Notes: generated from the letters alone by a model not told the origin. Shown: positions 54,060 through 62,270, counted from the stretch's first letter. The stretch is 64,000 nt of DNA from Acidobacteriota bacterium (GCA_030550025.1 JAUQQC010000002.1:192356-256355), one strand, 5' to 3'. Program-made: numbers and translations.

Positions 54060-54435
54060 GATCGTCGGCATTGGCATCGACGTCGTTGAGATCTCGCGCA
54101 TCGAGGCCGCGATCGCGACATTCGGCGAGCGCTTCCTTAAGCGCGTCTTCACGCCGGCGGAGATCGCCTATTGTCAGCGGGCCGCGCATCCGGCCGAGCG
54201 CTTCGCCGCGCGCTTCGCCGCGAAGGAAGCGGCGCTCAAAGCGCTCGGCACCGGCAAACGTGGCGGCATCCGGTGGCATGACGTGGAGATTTTACCATCG
54301 CCGAGCGGCCAACCGCGAATCGAATTTCACGCCGGCGCACGCGAGCGCTTGCGCGCGCTCGGCGGACAACGCGCTCACGTCTCGCTCTCGCACGGGCGCG
54401 ATCTGGCCGTCGCTCAAGTCATCATCGAAGGGTAG
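54058..54435 (+). CDS. acpS: Holo-[acyl-carrier-protein] synthase
   Basis: A 125-residue enzyme that attaches phosphopantetheine from CoA to the acyl carrier protein of fatty-acid synthesis. The N-terminal GIGIDVVEISRIE holds the metal-binding Asp near residue 8, and RFAAKEAALKALGTGK near 54 is the family motif. The ATG at 54058 shares CATG with the minus-strand gene start. The nearest GGAG lies 16 bases upstream, so the start codon is judged mainly from conservation. Confidence 0.9.
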   Translation: MIVGIGIDVVEISRIEAAIATFGERFLKRVFTPAEIAYCQRAAHPAERFAARFAAKEAALKALGTGKRGGIRWHDVEILPSPSGQPRIEFHAGARERLRALGGQRAHVSLSHGRDLAVAQVIIEG

Positions 54436-54501
54436 GGCTTCCACCGCCAAGGGGCTCTGCGGAGGACGCCGTTTGTCCGATGCGCTTTGCGGACGTCCCG
54501 A

Positions 54502-55398
54502 TCACGATCGCGGGGCATAGTAGCCGCGTCGCGTGCGCACGGTGACGCCCGTTCGAGCGACGCGCACTTCGATCCGGCGCCATCGTCCGTCGCGCCGCTC
54601 CCACGTTGGGTAATAGCCGAGCGTGTACTGGTGGCCCAACTCTTGGACGATCGCTTGAAATGTCGCGTACATCTGGGCCCCACCCGGATCGCGGATGTAG
54701 CGGCCGCCCGTCTGCTCGCTCAAGGTGCGTAAGGCCATGCGAGCGCGCGCCACGTCGGCCGCCGAAGCGGATGCTTCGTCCATGAGGTCTACGGCGTAGA
54801 TGGTCACATTCGCCGCCAGTGCTTCCCGAAGCGCGTCATCGAGCGATGCGCGACTGGTCGTATCGGCTCCATCGGAGAGCAGCAAAATAGCCCGTCGCTT
54901 CTCCGGGCGCTCGGCTAAATCGCGCGCGGCGCGCACCAGGCAATCGTAGAGCGCCGTGTACCCCTCGGCCTTCAGGCTCCAGACCTCCGGCTCGATCTCC
55001 GGGTACGCGCCGAAGGGTTGAATTTGCGCGAATTGCGTGGCGAAAGCGTAGAGGGCGAAGACGTCGCTCTCGCGAAGACCTTGAACGAAGCCGCGCGCTG
55101 CCGCGCGCGCGATCCGCAGCATGCGCTCCATGCTCCCGCTGACGTCGAGCAAGATGGCCACGGCGAAGGGCGTCTCCTCGGCACTGAAGTGCGCGATCGG
55201 CTGCGGGCGTCCGTCTTCGAGGATCGTGAAGTCGCGCTCGCTCAGCTTCGAGACGTAGCGACCATCACCTCCTGTCACCGTGACATTCAGCAGCACCAGT
55301 GGGGCTTCCAGGCGAATGATGGGCTCTTGCTCGGGACGCTGCGCTGCTGCTGAGCCGAATACGAGCGCCATCAGCAGGAGTGCGCCGGAGATGCGCAT
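54502..55398 (-). CDS. Secreted VWA protein (VWFA-related Acidobacterial-type)
   Basis: A 298-residue exported von Willebrand A protein. A signal peptide (GALLLMALVFGSAAA) is followed by a beta-rich part with VSKLSERDFTILEDGRPQPI near residue 47, then VAILLDVSGSM near 82, which holds the MIDAS residues DxSxS. AYAFATQFAQ and LLLSDGADTTSR near 158 complete the domain. The DF-EDG-PQ-I preface is that of the family catalogued for Acidobacteria, and the protein probably binds a ligand or partner at the cell surface. GAGGG precedes the ATG. It follows the hypothetical gene by one base. Confidence 0.85.
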   Translation of the reverse strand: MRISGALLLMALVFGSAAAQRPEQEPIIRLEAPLVLLNVTVTGGDGRYVSKLSERDFTILEDGRPQPIAHFSAEETPFAVAILLDVSGSMERMLRIARAAARGFVQGLRESDVFALYAFATQFAQIQPFGAYPEIEPEVWSLKAEGYTALYDCLVRAARDLAERPEKRRAILLLSDGADTTSRASLDDALREALAANVTIYAVDLMDEASASAADVARARMALRTLSEQTGGRYIRDPGGAQMYATFQAIVQELGHQYTLGYYPTWERRDGRWRRIEVRVARTGVTVRTRRGYYAPRS

Positions 55399-55399
55399 C

Positions 55400-56038
55400 T
55401 TACGTCCCTCGATCGGTGCGCGCGTGCTGGCGCAAGTAGCGGGCCAGCCGCACGATCTCATCCGCGCGCTCCATGACTTCGACCGAGATGACATACGCCG
55501 TGAGCGCCTTCACCGCGTCGTGCAACGCTGCCGCCGATTCGCACAATCGCGCGAGCGCTCGCGCCGGATCCTCGGGCAGCGGCTCGCGGAGTTCCAGATC
55601 GCCAGCGCCGCTGATGGAGCGGATGCGGCGGGCGAAGCGTTCGATCTCCTGCAGCAGCTCTTCCGAGCGCCGGGAATGACGATGCCTTCCCCACTGCTCG
55701 CTCAACTCCCGCGCTCGCTTGAGGAGCTGCTCCGACGCTTCGACGGCGCGGCGATGTTCGGATTTTCGATATTCGATCGCCGCGCGATCCCGAAGCTCCT
55801 TCTCCGGGTCCGTGAGCGGATCGCGAGCAGCCGATTCTGGCTCTCTCTTCTCCTGCGGACGCTGGCCCTCCACATTGGAGGGCGGTGGGGGTTTTTGAGC
55901 GGAGGGCGCCGAAGCGGCTTGAAGGGAACGCGCAAACGAGACGCGATCGTGCGAAGCACCTCCTCCCCACAGCAGGAGGGCGAGGCTCATCCCTGCGATC
56001 CCATGCCATGCACGTATGGCGATCCTCGGTCGGTCCAT
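55400..56038 (-). CDS. Hypothetical exported protein with charged helical domain
   Basis: A 212-residue protein I do not recognise. It begins with a hydrophobic stretch (WHGIAGMSLALLLWGGGA) that looks like a signal peptide, then a Pro/Ala-rich linker, then a long region rich in Arg, Glu and Leu (about residues 68-205) that should be a helical bundle or coiled coil. It has AGAGGA before the ATG at 56038. It lies 5 bases after the hexapeptide gene and one base before the VWA gene, so it is probably made with them. A scaffold role at the envelope is only an inference. Confidence 0.6.
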   Translation of the reverse strand: MDRPRIAIRAWHGIAGMSLALLLWGGGASHDRVSFARSLQAASAPSAQKPPPPSNVEGQRPQEKREPESAARDPLTDPEKELRDRAAIEYRKSEHRRAVEASEQLLKRARELSEQWGRHRHSRRSEELLQEIERFARRIRSISGAGDLELREPLPEDPARALARLCESAAALHDAVKALTAYVISVEVMERADEIVRLARYLRQHARTDRGT

Positions 56039-56043
56039 TCCTC

Positions 56044-56727
56044 TCACGGTCCCACGATGCTGGCTGGCGGAATCGTCGTCCCCTCGGGGATCCGGGCTCC
56101 GGCTAGCACGATCGCTCGCGCGCCGATCCGGACCCCTCGCCCGAGGCTTGTCGCCCCGGAGGCAGAAGCGGCAATATGTGCTCCGCTTTCGATGTGCACG
56201 TCATCCCCGATCTCCAGCGTGCCGCGATCATCTAAGGTCACATCATTCTCGATCGTGACGTTCTCGCCGATCGAGATCTGATAGCCGCAGTGCCATCGCA
56301 GCCCGCGATGACACACGAAGTTCGCTCCCACGCGTGCGAAGATATACGGCGCGAGGATGCGGCGCAAGCGCTGTCCCACGTGCGCGTTCAGCCCCAGCGG
56401 GGAGCCGTCGAATAGCTGCCAGAACCAGATGAGCGGCTTCCGCTCGGCGTACTTCTGCGGATCTACGTCCGGGCTCCTTTCGGCCTCCAGCATCACGTTC
56501 CGCGGATCGAAACACGCGATCACCGCGCGCACGGCGATCGGAAACGTGTAATCGCCGAGCTTCTGGAAATTCGGGGCTTCGGCCAAATATAGCTCGTAGA
56601 GTAGATCGCGCACGATCTCATTGCGATCAAGCCGCGAATCGGCCAGCTTCTCTTCGACACGGGCGAGGAAATCTTCGAAAATCGTCTCAATGAGTCCGCC
56701 AGGACGTCCGACTCTCTGTTCCGACAT
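56044..56727 (-). CDS. Hexapeptide-repeat acyltransferase-like protein
   Basis: A 227-residue protein with an N-terminal helical region and, from about residue 125, a left-handed beta-helix made of hexapeptide repeats ([IV]GxxVx type: ISIGENVTIENDVTLDD, LEIGDDVHIES, SLGRGVRIGARAIVLAG). This is the LbetaH fold of acetyl- and acyltransferases such as serine or sugar acetyltransferases. The donor and acceptor are not clear. AAGGAG precedes the ATG, and a good minus-strand promoter lies 36 bases upstream. It leads a three-gene run with the hypothetical and VWA genes. Confidence 0.75.
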   Translation of the reverse strand: MSEQRVGRPGGLIETIFEDFLARVEEKLADSRLDRNEIVRDLLYELYLAEAPNFQKLGDYTFPIAVRAVIACFDPRNVMLEAERSPDVDPQKYAERKPLIWFWQLFDGSPLGLNAHVGQRLRRILAPYIFARVGANFVCHRGLRWHCGYQISIGENVTIENDVTLDDRGTLEIGDDVHIESGAHIAASASGATSLGRGVRIGARAIVLAGARIPEGTTIPPASIVGP

Positions 56728-56763
56728 GATCTTCGCTCCTTCAGTCGGATGACTTCCCCCTTT

Positions 56764-56791
56764 AGCATAGCACGAAGGGCAGGCGTGTCAA
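56764..56791 (-). promoter_or_regulatory. Promoter of the hexapeptide/hypothetical/VWA run
   Basis: On the minus strand, a perfect TTGACA (56791-56786) is followed after 16 bases by TATGCT (56769-56764), 4 of 6 consensus. It lies 36 bases upstream of the ATG at 56727. Confidence 0.6.
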
Positions 56792-56803
56792 TGCGAGGTC
56801 GAG

Positions 56804-56809
56804 TATAAT
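56804..56809 (+). promoter_or_regulatory. -10 element of the thioesterase gene
   Basis: A perfect TATAAT lies 41 bases before the ATG at 56851. No matching -35 is visible at the usual spacing; a GTGTCA lies 13 bases upstream and overlaps the minus-strand promoter, so the two may compete. Confidence 0.4.
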
Positions 56810-56850
56810 GTGACGCTTGAAACGACGGACGAGCTCTAGGAGGTCTGAGC

Positions 56851-57252
56851 ATGAACGTTCCGCTCGGCGCTTCGGCGACGAAGACGTGGACGGTGACGCG
56901 CGAGTTGACGATCGCGCGCGTGGACGACCGCCTCCCGGCGGCCTTCGCGACGCCGATGATGATCTACTTGATGGAGATCGCGGCGGCCGAAACGATCCAG
57001 CCGTATCTTCCAGAGGGATGGATCTCGGTCGGCATCGCCGTATCGGTGCGGCATCTGGCGGCGACGCCCGTGGGGATGGTGGTGACCGCGCGCGCCGAAG
57101 TCATCGCTGTGGACGAGCGCACGATCACTTTCGCCGTCGAGGCGTATGATGAGCGGGAGAAGATCGGCGAGGGCACGCACGTGCGCATCCCCGTGGAGTT
57201 GGCGCGCTTTCAGCAGCGCCTCGCTCAAAAAGCCGCGCGAGGCATCGGGTGA
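56851..57252 (+). CDS. FlK-like acyl-CoA thioesterase (hotdog fold)
   Basis: A 133-residue single-hotdog-domain protein of the fluoroacetyl-CoA-thioesterase-like group. LPAAFATPMMIYLMEIAAAETIQPYLPEG near residues 29-58 has the Thr and Glu positions of the family's catalytic region, and SVGIAVSVRHLAATPVG follows. It probably hydrolyses a small acyl-CoA; nothing here points to fluoroacetate. GGAGG precedes the ATG. It stands alone, with convergent neighbours on each side. Confidence 0.75.
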   Translation: MNVPLGASATKTWTVTRELTIARVDDRLPAAFATPMMIYLMEIAAAETIQPYLPEGWISVGIAVSVRHLAATPVGMVVTARAEVIAVDERTITFAVEAYDEREKIGEGTHVRIPVELARFQQRLAQKAARGIG

Positions 57253-57268
57253 GCGCCCCGCGCTCGAC

Positions 57269-58105
57269 TCACCGTCGCAGGTCTTCGAGCTTGCGCTGCT
57301 CGCTGGCGCTCGGATGGCAGACCATACAGGAGGCTTGGCCGCGTTCTTCGAAGTCGGAGACCAAGGCGTAGGTCAGCCCGCGATCAGACCAGGTGAGGAC
57401 TTTCCATCCATTGATCTCCTCGAAATGGAAGACGAGGCCCTGGGAGCGAATCTCCTCGCCCCCGGAAGGACGAGCGACTGTCTCCGAGGTGACCAGCAGC
57501 GAAATCGGGCGATTTCGCATGCGGTAGGTGATGTAGGCAGCGTAGTCATTTTTGAATCCCACCAGGCGCGCCCCCTCCAGTTGATAGGGCTTCGGTTGGC
57601 CGGAGAGTTCGCGAAAGCTCGGGAGCTTCAGGTTGAAGGGAACCTTATCGGCGAACCAGGCCGAGATCTCTTCGGGCGATTGGCTCCGAATCTCAAGCGG
57701 GAGCTGTCCGCGCACCCATCGTTGGTGCGTATCCGCGGCCAGGAGGGCAAATTCCGAGCGGTGGTTTGCGCGATCGACTGCCGAACGACGAACGTTGTCA
57801 TGAACGAGGACGCGGACGACAAACGCCGCCAGGATTACTGTGGCCAAACCGAGCGCCCATTTGAAGACGCGGATCCGGGTCCCGGACGGACGCGCCCACA
57901 ATTGCTCGATATGCCGGCGGACGTTCTCGGGCACGTCGTAGAGCGGCCGTGCGTGCGCGAGCAAGGCCATGAAATGCTGCTCGCGCTCCAAGCGCGCCCG
58001 GCATTCCGCGCACTCAGCGATATGCATCTCGACCTGCCGTCGCTCCTCGCCCTGCAACTCCTCGTCCAAATACAGCTCGATGAGATGGACGACGTGCTCA
58101 CCCAT
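57269..58105 (-). CDS. Membrane anti-sigma factor with N-terminal zinc finger and C-terminal CxxCH
   Basis: A 278-residue predicted anti-sigma factor. The N-terminus has the zinc-binding ASD-type motif HIAECAEC near residues 28-35. A single membrane helix follows at about 82-102 (WALGLATVILAAFVVRVLV), and the periplasmic domain runs to the end. There it carries CMVCH near residue 262, a haem-c attachment-type motif. It overlaps the sigma factor gene by 8 bases, the usual arrangement for a sigma/anti-sigma pair. The cytoplasmic zinc finger should hold the sigma factor; the CxxCH could sense redox or haem. Haem binding is not proven by the sequence. Confidence 0.82.
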   Translation of the reverse strand: MGEHVVHLIELYLDEELQGEERRQVEMHIAECAECRARLEREQHFMALLAHARPLYDVPENVRRHIEQLWARPSGTRIRVFKWALGLATVILAAFVVRVLVHDNVRRSAVDRANHRSEFALLAADTHQRWVRGQLPLEIRSQSPEEISAWFADKVPFNLKLPSFRELSGQPKPYQLEGARLVGFKNDYAAYITYRMRNRPISLLVTSETVARPSGGEEIRSQGLVFHFEEINGWKVLTWSDRGLTYALVSDFEERGQASCMVCHPSASEQRKLEDLRR

Positions 58106-58736
58106 AGGTCTCTCCTGCCTCGCGAATCCTCCCGCTCGCCGTGCGTCCTTCAGTATCCGACGACGGACTCGCGACGGATTCCCGATAGAGGGTCAGCTGC
58201 TTCCGCAGTTCGGCGCGAGCGCGACTGATGCGCGACATGACCGTCCCCGCCGGACAGCCAATGATCGCCGCGATCTGGCTGTAGCTGAATCCTTCCAGAA
58301 ATCGCAAGACGATGACCTCGCGGTAGACCGTGGGCAGACTCTCGATCGCACGGCGAATCTCTTGTCCGAGCGCATTCTGTTCATGCACCACGTCCGGGCG
58401 ATGCCGTTCGTCGGCGAGGAGGCGCCATCCGATTCCCTCGTCCTCCTCTTCGGCATTCAGCTCTTCGGTATCTGGCTGTCGCCGCTTCCGCCTCCGGTCG
58501 TTGATCCAGATGTTCCGCATGATCGTGAAGAGCCATGCCCTGACATCGCCCGTCGGCAATTTCTGCGCCGCGCCGCGAAACGCGCGAAGATAGGTCTCCT
58601 GGACTAAATCTTCCGCCTCCGTTCGATCTCGCGTGAGCGCCATGGCGAAGTTGTACAGCCCTTCCAAATACGCCAACGCTTGGCGCTCGAATTCGCGCTC
58701 GGCATGATTCCGCGCTCGCCATCGTCGAATCATCAT
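58098..58736 (-). CDS. ECF RNA polymerase sigma factor (RpoE-like)
   Basis: A 212-residue sigma-70 family extracytoplasmic-function factor. Region 2 shows FAMALTRDRTEAEDLVQETYLRAFRG near residues 31-56 and WLFTIMRNIWINDRRRKRR near 68; region 4 shows LPTVYREVIVLRFLEGFSYSQIA near 133 with a helix-turn-helix, ending SRISRARAELRK. It probably turns on an envelope or redox stress response when released by the anti-sigma factor downstream. Its start has two ATGs. The target genes are not identified; the subtilisin gene upstream is on the same strand and could be one. Confidence 0.9.
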   Translation of the reverse strand: MMIRRWRARNHAEREFERQALAYLEGLYNFAMALTRDRTEAEDLVQETYLRAFRGAAQKLPTGDVRAWLFTIMRNIWINDRRRKRRQPDTEELNAEEEDEGIGWRLLADERHRPDVVHEQNALGQEIRRAIESLPTVYREVIVLRFLEGFSYSQIAAIIGCPAGTVMSRISRARAELRKQLTLYRESVASPSSDTEGRTASGRIREAGETYG

Positions 58737-58864
58737 CAGTCCTCACCACGGGGACGTCTTCCGACGATCTGCGCCCGGTCCGCCTCTCGATGAGCGCCGC
58801 CTCGCATCAGTTTCGCTCGCTCACTGAGAGAACACAATTGAGCGCGCCGTTTATTCCCCAACTT

Positions 58865-58876
58865 CTGAGGCCTCAG
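58865..58876. repeat. 12-bp perfect palindrome at the subtilisin stop codon
   Basis: CTGAGGCCTCAG is self-complementary and spans the minus-strand stop codon of the subtilisin gene. It may be the stem of a short 3' structure, but there is no T-run. Confidence 0.35.
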
Positions 58877-60708
58877 GGAATGATGACCTCCACCTGGTTC
58901 GACTCGGCCATGTTCCCAGCGTTGTCGAAGACACGAATCAGGAAATAGTACGTCCGCGATGGGAGATTCGATGGAATGACCCACGTCTCGCTCGTTCCCG
59001 CCGGCTGCGGGCGCGGCGGGTCCTTCACCCGAACGGCGAAGCGTAAGGTGCCCGCCGTGATCGGCGACACGCTATAGCGAATATCGTAGAAAGCTGCCTG
59101 CCCCGCGGACCCGTCATCTCCCGTCGCTGTCCAGGTGAGCGTAAGCGGAGTGACGTTGCTCAGCAAGCGCAGATCGGTGATCGGAGCCGGTGGGATCTCA
59201 TCCCGATCGAGCGCGCGAAAGGCGTTCACGCGTCCGCCGGAGACGAGTTTCCCCGCGAGTTCTGGGATCCGATCGGCGTTGGCCAAAAGACGGATTTTCA
59301 CCTGAATCGGCGTGCTCTCGGGATACGCCGAGAAGATCAGCGCGGCGATGCCACTCACGATGGCCGCGGCTGGGGAGGTCCCATTTCCCGTGAGGATACC
59401 ATCGCTGCGCCCCAGCTCTGCCGAAAGATTCCGCGTCGTGAGACCAATGATCGCCATGCCCGGCGCCCCAACGTCCACGTTCACCCTCCCGTAATTGGAA
59501 AAAGAGGTGAGCAGATTGAACCGATCCGTCGCCGCCACGGCGACGACGTTGTCGAGTCGCGTCGTGAGATATGAGGGGAGCCGAGGGGTGATGTCATTGT
59601 TTTGCCCATCGTTTCCGGCTGCGGCGATGGCAAGGATGCGCGCATCGTTGGCCGCGGTCAACGCACGTTCGAGCCCTGGGCTTTCCCCTGGTCCACCGAA
59701 GCTCATGTTGATGACGCGCACGCCAAACGGAGCCATCGCCACGGCGTAGTTCACAGCTTGAATGATCGCGGACATCTGGAAATTTCCTCGCTCGTCCCCC
59801 GCCTTCAAGGGCAGGATGCGACTTCCCCAACTGACGCCGGCGATGGCCAAAGCGTTATTGGTCTCGGCCGCTGCTAGGCTGCACATCCACGTCCCATGCC
59901 CATTTTCATCATCCGGATCGTTATCCCTGCGGAGGAAATCCCAGCCGGAGACATCATCCACGAAGCCGTTGGCATCATCGTCCATGCCATTGTTGGGGAT
60001 CTCTCTGGGATTGACGAAGAGCTTCCGCGCCAGATCGGGATGCGTGGCGTCAATGCCGGTGTCAATGACGGCGATGACTACGTCCGAACTCCCCGTGGTG
60101 AGGGCCCATGCTTCCGGGGCCCAAATATCTGCGCGTCGCTCCGGGAAGACGTTGCGGTCGCGGAGATACCATTGGGAGCTGAAGAGCGGATCGTTCGGCA
60201 CAATTTGGGAACGGAGCACGAGATCGGGCTCGGCGAATTCGATCATCGTCGGATACTGGCGCATGAGCATTTCGGCCAACCGTTGAGGATCAATGGGGCG
60301 GGCGAATCGGAGCAGGACCATACGGTTCAGGCCGTGACGCTCCAGAAGGAGTGCCGCTTCCGAGAGCGAGCGCGGAGCCCGCCGTGCGAGCGCTTCGCTC
60401 GCTCTTTGACGATCGCGTGGGAGGGGAAGCGCTGGCGCCAGGCGCACGATCTCACGAAGCCCGGCTGTTTTGGCGAGGTCTTGAAAGACCGCTTCCGGCT
60501 GCTCCTCGGCCGCCGCTGCAGCTTCGATCGGGAGCCGCACGCCCGAGCGGAAGCCGACAATGAGATGCGTGGGCACATAATGTGGCCGATTCGACTGGGC
60601 GAAAGCCAGCGGGGTGACTACGTGGGCCGGACGCCTCATCACTCCCCCAGTGGCGGTCCACAAAAGGAGGAGAACGTTGAGGGCAGCACAAAGTCGCTTC
60701 CAGGTCAT
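58873..60708 (-). CDS. Secreted subtilisin-family serine protease (S8)
   Basis: A 611-residue peptidase with the complete catalytic triad: Asp in VIDTGID near residue 216, His in NGHGTW near 269 and Ser in GNGTSPAAA near 443. The N-terminal 40 residues form a signal peptide, followed by a prodomain-like region with PTHLIVGFRSG, and a fibronectin III-like domain lies after the catalytic part (near residue 520). It should degrade protein outside the cell. I chose the ATG at 60708 because the signal peptide begins there; in-frame ATGs at 60747 and 60789 are alternatives, and the promoter at 60799 would make 60789 a leaderless start. Confidence 0.87.
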   Translation of the reverse strand: MTWKRLCAALNVLLLLWTATGGVMRRPAHVVTPLAFAQSNRPHYVPTHLIVGFRSGVRLPIEAAAAAEEQPEAVFQDLAKTAGLREIVRLAPALPLPRDRQRASEALARRAPRSLSEAALLLERHGLNRMVLLRFARPIDPQRLAEMLMRQYPTMIEFAEPDLVLRSQIVPNDPLFSSQWYLRDRNVFPERRADIWAPEAWALTTGSSDVVIAVIDTGIDATHPDLARKLFVNPREIPNNGMDDDANGFVDDVSGWDFLRRDNDPDDENGHGTWMCSLAAAETNNALAIAGVSWGSRILPLKAGDERGNFQMSAIIQAVNYAVAMAPFGVRVINMSFGGPGESPGLERALTAANDARILAIAAAGNDGQNNDITPRLPSYLTTRLDNVVAVAATDRFNLLTSFSNYGRVNVDVGAPGMAIIGLTTRNLSAELGRSDGILTGNGTSPAAAIVSGIAALIFSAYPESTPIQVKIRLLANADRIPELAGKLVSGGRVNAFRALDRDEIPPAPITDLRLLSNVTPLTLTWTATGDDGSAGQAAFYDIRYSVSPITAGTLRFAVRVKDPPRPQPAGTSETWVIPSNLPSRTYYFLIRVFDNAGNMAESNQVEVIIP

Positions 60709-61063
60709 TGCGCAGACCCTGAAATCCCCAAGTCGCTCACCCATCCTGATGAAGATTCGCGCGCGGCTACGGCGCCGAGCCTGTCTCATCGCTCGGTGAG
60801 TGTAGCATCCGCCGAGAGCGTCCACAAGCCTATCACGCGAGCGACGGGGAAGACTGGGCGAAAGAGCACCGCCGAGGATCTCACACATTACATCAACATT
60901 GTGGGCTAACTGAGGAAAATGGATTCGCGTTTGGGGGAGAGCCGGGCGCGCCTCGATTCATCATAAGGCTCAGCAACATAGGAACTTAATTTGGAATCGG
61001 AGGCTCCTATCGGATGGCTCGTGCTGGATGTGACAAGAAAAGGGCGTCGCGTCCAAAATCTCC
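60709..61063. other. Intergenic region upstream of the subtilisin gene
   Basis: Most of this stretch shows no coding support. Positions 60709-60789 could be an extended N-terminus of the subtilisin on the minus strand. From 60889 on there is no frame with a start, ribosome binding site or family resemblance. Base composition is less GC-rich around 60890-61060, as expected for control DNA between divergent genes. Confidence 0.5.
60799..60827 (-). promoter_or_regulatory. Candidate subtilisin promoter
   Basis: On the minus strand, TTGTGG (60827-60822) is followed by a 17-base spacer and TACACT (60804-60799). The -10 lies 9 bases before an in-frame ATG at 60789. Confidence 0.4.
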
Positions 61064-61092
61064 TTGACATTGCGGTAGGCAAAACCTACAAT
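61064..61092 (+). promoter_or_regulatory. Strong promoter of the export locus
   Basis: A perfect TTGACA (61064-61069), a 17-base spacer and TACAAT (61087-61092, 5 of 6). It lies 8 bases before an ATG opening a 48-codon frame and about 180 bases before the FecR-like gene. Confidence 0.7.
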
Positions 61093-61100
61093 ACGGGCCA

Positions 61101-61247
61101 ATGAATGGGGAACGCATGCGCGGAGTGAAAAGGCGCGGAGGCGGGTGTGGCTTCATCGGTCATGGGCGACCGGTTGTGGAACGCGTGGGCGTGCGAGTGT
61201 TCCCTGTGGCGGTTGAGGGAGTCGTACGAGCGGGGGTGGAGATGTGA
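61101..61247 (+). CDS. Candidate 48-residue leader ORF
   Basis: An ATG 8 bases after the -10 opens a 48-codon frame rich in Gly, Val and Arg, ending at a TGA at 61245-61247, 27 bases before the next gene. It has no ribosome binding site, so if translated it is leaderless. It has no repeat or run of one amino acid that would mark a classic attenuator. It could be a regulatory leader peptide or chance. Confidence 0.35.
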   Translation: MNGERMRGVKRRGGGCGFIGHGRPVVERVGVRVFPVAVEGVVRAGVEM

Positions 61248-61274
61248 CGCGTGCGTTCTTGAAGGAGCGGGCGG

Positions 61275-62270
61275 ATGAGGACCTGGAGCTTCGGACATCG
61301 AGTGTGGGGGATCGGGTGCGTGCTGATTGTCCTCATGGTTGGGACACGGGTAGGCCGTGGGTCGGCGGAGGGGGCGAATGTACTGGTGGCCGAAAGTCCA
61401 GTACCGAATCCGTCGAGGCCAAGGCAGGAAGGGGATTCTGCGCGCGCGATCCTTGGGGAGGTGATCACTGTCGGGGATGGGCTTGTGCGGCTCAATGGCG
61501 TCCCGATCTTTTGGGGGAGCGCTGTCTTGGACGGCAGTGACATTGAGACGACGTCGAGCCTGGCCTTTGTGCGGTTGCGCGACGGTCGTGGGGTGATCTT
61601 CATCGGCCCGGCCAGTCGAGTGCGGATCGCGCGCGAGCGTTCGTGCTTGCGCCTGCGCGTGCTTTATGGTGAGGTGACGATCCGAAGTCAGGACGACATC
61701 GAGGTGGAAGGGCCGGATCGCTCCTTTCGCTTGAGTCCGTCGCGCGATTCGCGAACGTCGAAGGGCGCGGCGATCTATTCGCTCTTGGTGCGCGAGAAGA
61801 CCTTGCTCGTTCACGCGGTGGGCGAGCACTCTGGGCCGGGCGAGGCGTTCCGTGCCGTTACTCCGGAAGTGGCCACTGCCCTTGCCATGCTGCCGTTTCC
61901 ACAGAAGGAGGAACGCGCGCGCTTCGGGTATGCGCCGGGGCCGATGCCTGTGCCGGACGTGACCGAGCGGCCTCCGTTGGTGATCGAGTGTCGAACGGAG
62001 AAGCTGTTCGGTCATGGGCTGCGCGTGGTCGGACGAGTCGCGTTGGGGACGACCCCGATTGGAGGGGCGCCCGTCATCGTTCGTGTGCTGTTTCGGAATC
62101 GGCTTCCTGGTCTGACGGTGCTGAACGTCGTCACAGGGGCTGATGGTCCATTGCTCGGCCGTTACCAAGCGCTCTTCGCGGCGACGCCGGCTGATCTAGC
62201 GGCCGGAGGCGTCGTTGAAGTCGTAACACAGGTGGGGCGGGAGATCGCCGCCAACCGGTGTGGCTTCTGA
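61275..62270 (+). CDS. Exported FecR-like domain protein
   Basis: A 331-residue secreted protein I recognise only by domain pattern. A signal peptide (GIGCVLIVLMVGTRVGRGSA) is followed by a beta-strand-rich segment resembling FecR-type domains: GSDIETTSSLAFVRLRDGRGVIFIGPASRVRI near residue 95 and LRVLYGEVTIRS near 130. The C-terminal third has an Ig-like beta character. GGAGCGGGCGG precedes the ATG. It lies 51 bases upstream of the polysaccharide export gene, so a role in cell-surface export is plausible but not shown. Confidence 0.55.
   Translation: MRTWSFGHRVWGIGCVLIVLMVGTRVGRGSAEGANVLVAESPVPNPSRPRQEGDSARAILGEVITVGDGLVRLNGVPIFWGSAVLDGSDIETTSSLAFVRLRDGRGVIFIGPASRVRIARERSCLRLRVLYGEVTIRSQDDIEVEGPDRSFRLSPSRDSRTSKGAAIYSLLVREKTLLVHAVGEHSGPGEAFRAVTPEVATALAMLPFPQKEERARFGYAPGPMPVPDVTERPPLVIECRTEKLFGHGLRVVGRVALGTTPIGGAPVIVRVLFRNRLPGLTVLNVVTGADGPLLGRYQALFAATPADLAAGGVVEVVTQVGREIAANRCGF

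Noticed and set aside
58737-58872. tRNA or small RNA gene in the gap after the subtilisin gene
   Set aside because: No cloverleaf pairing, CCA end or terminator was seen; only a 12-bp palindrome at the edge.
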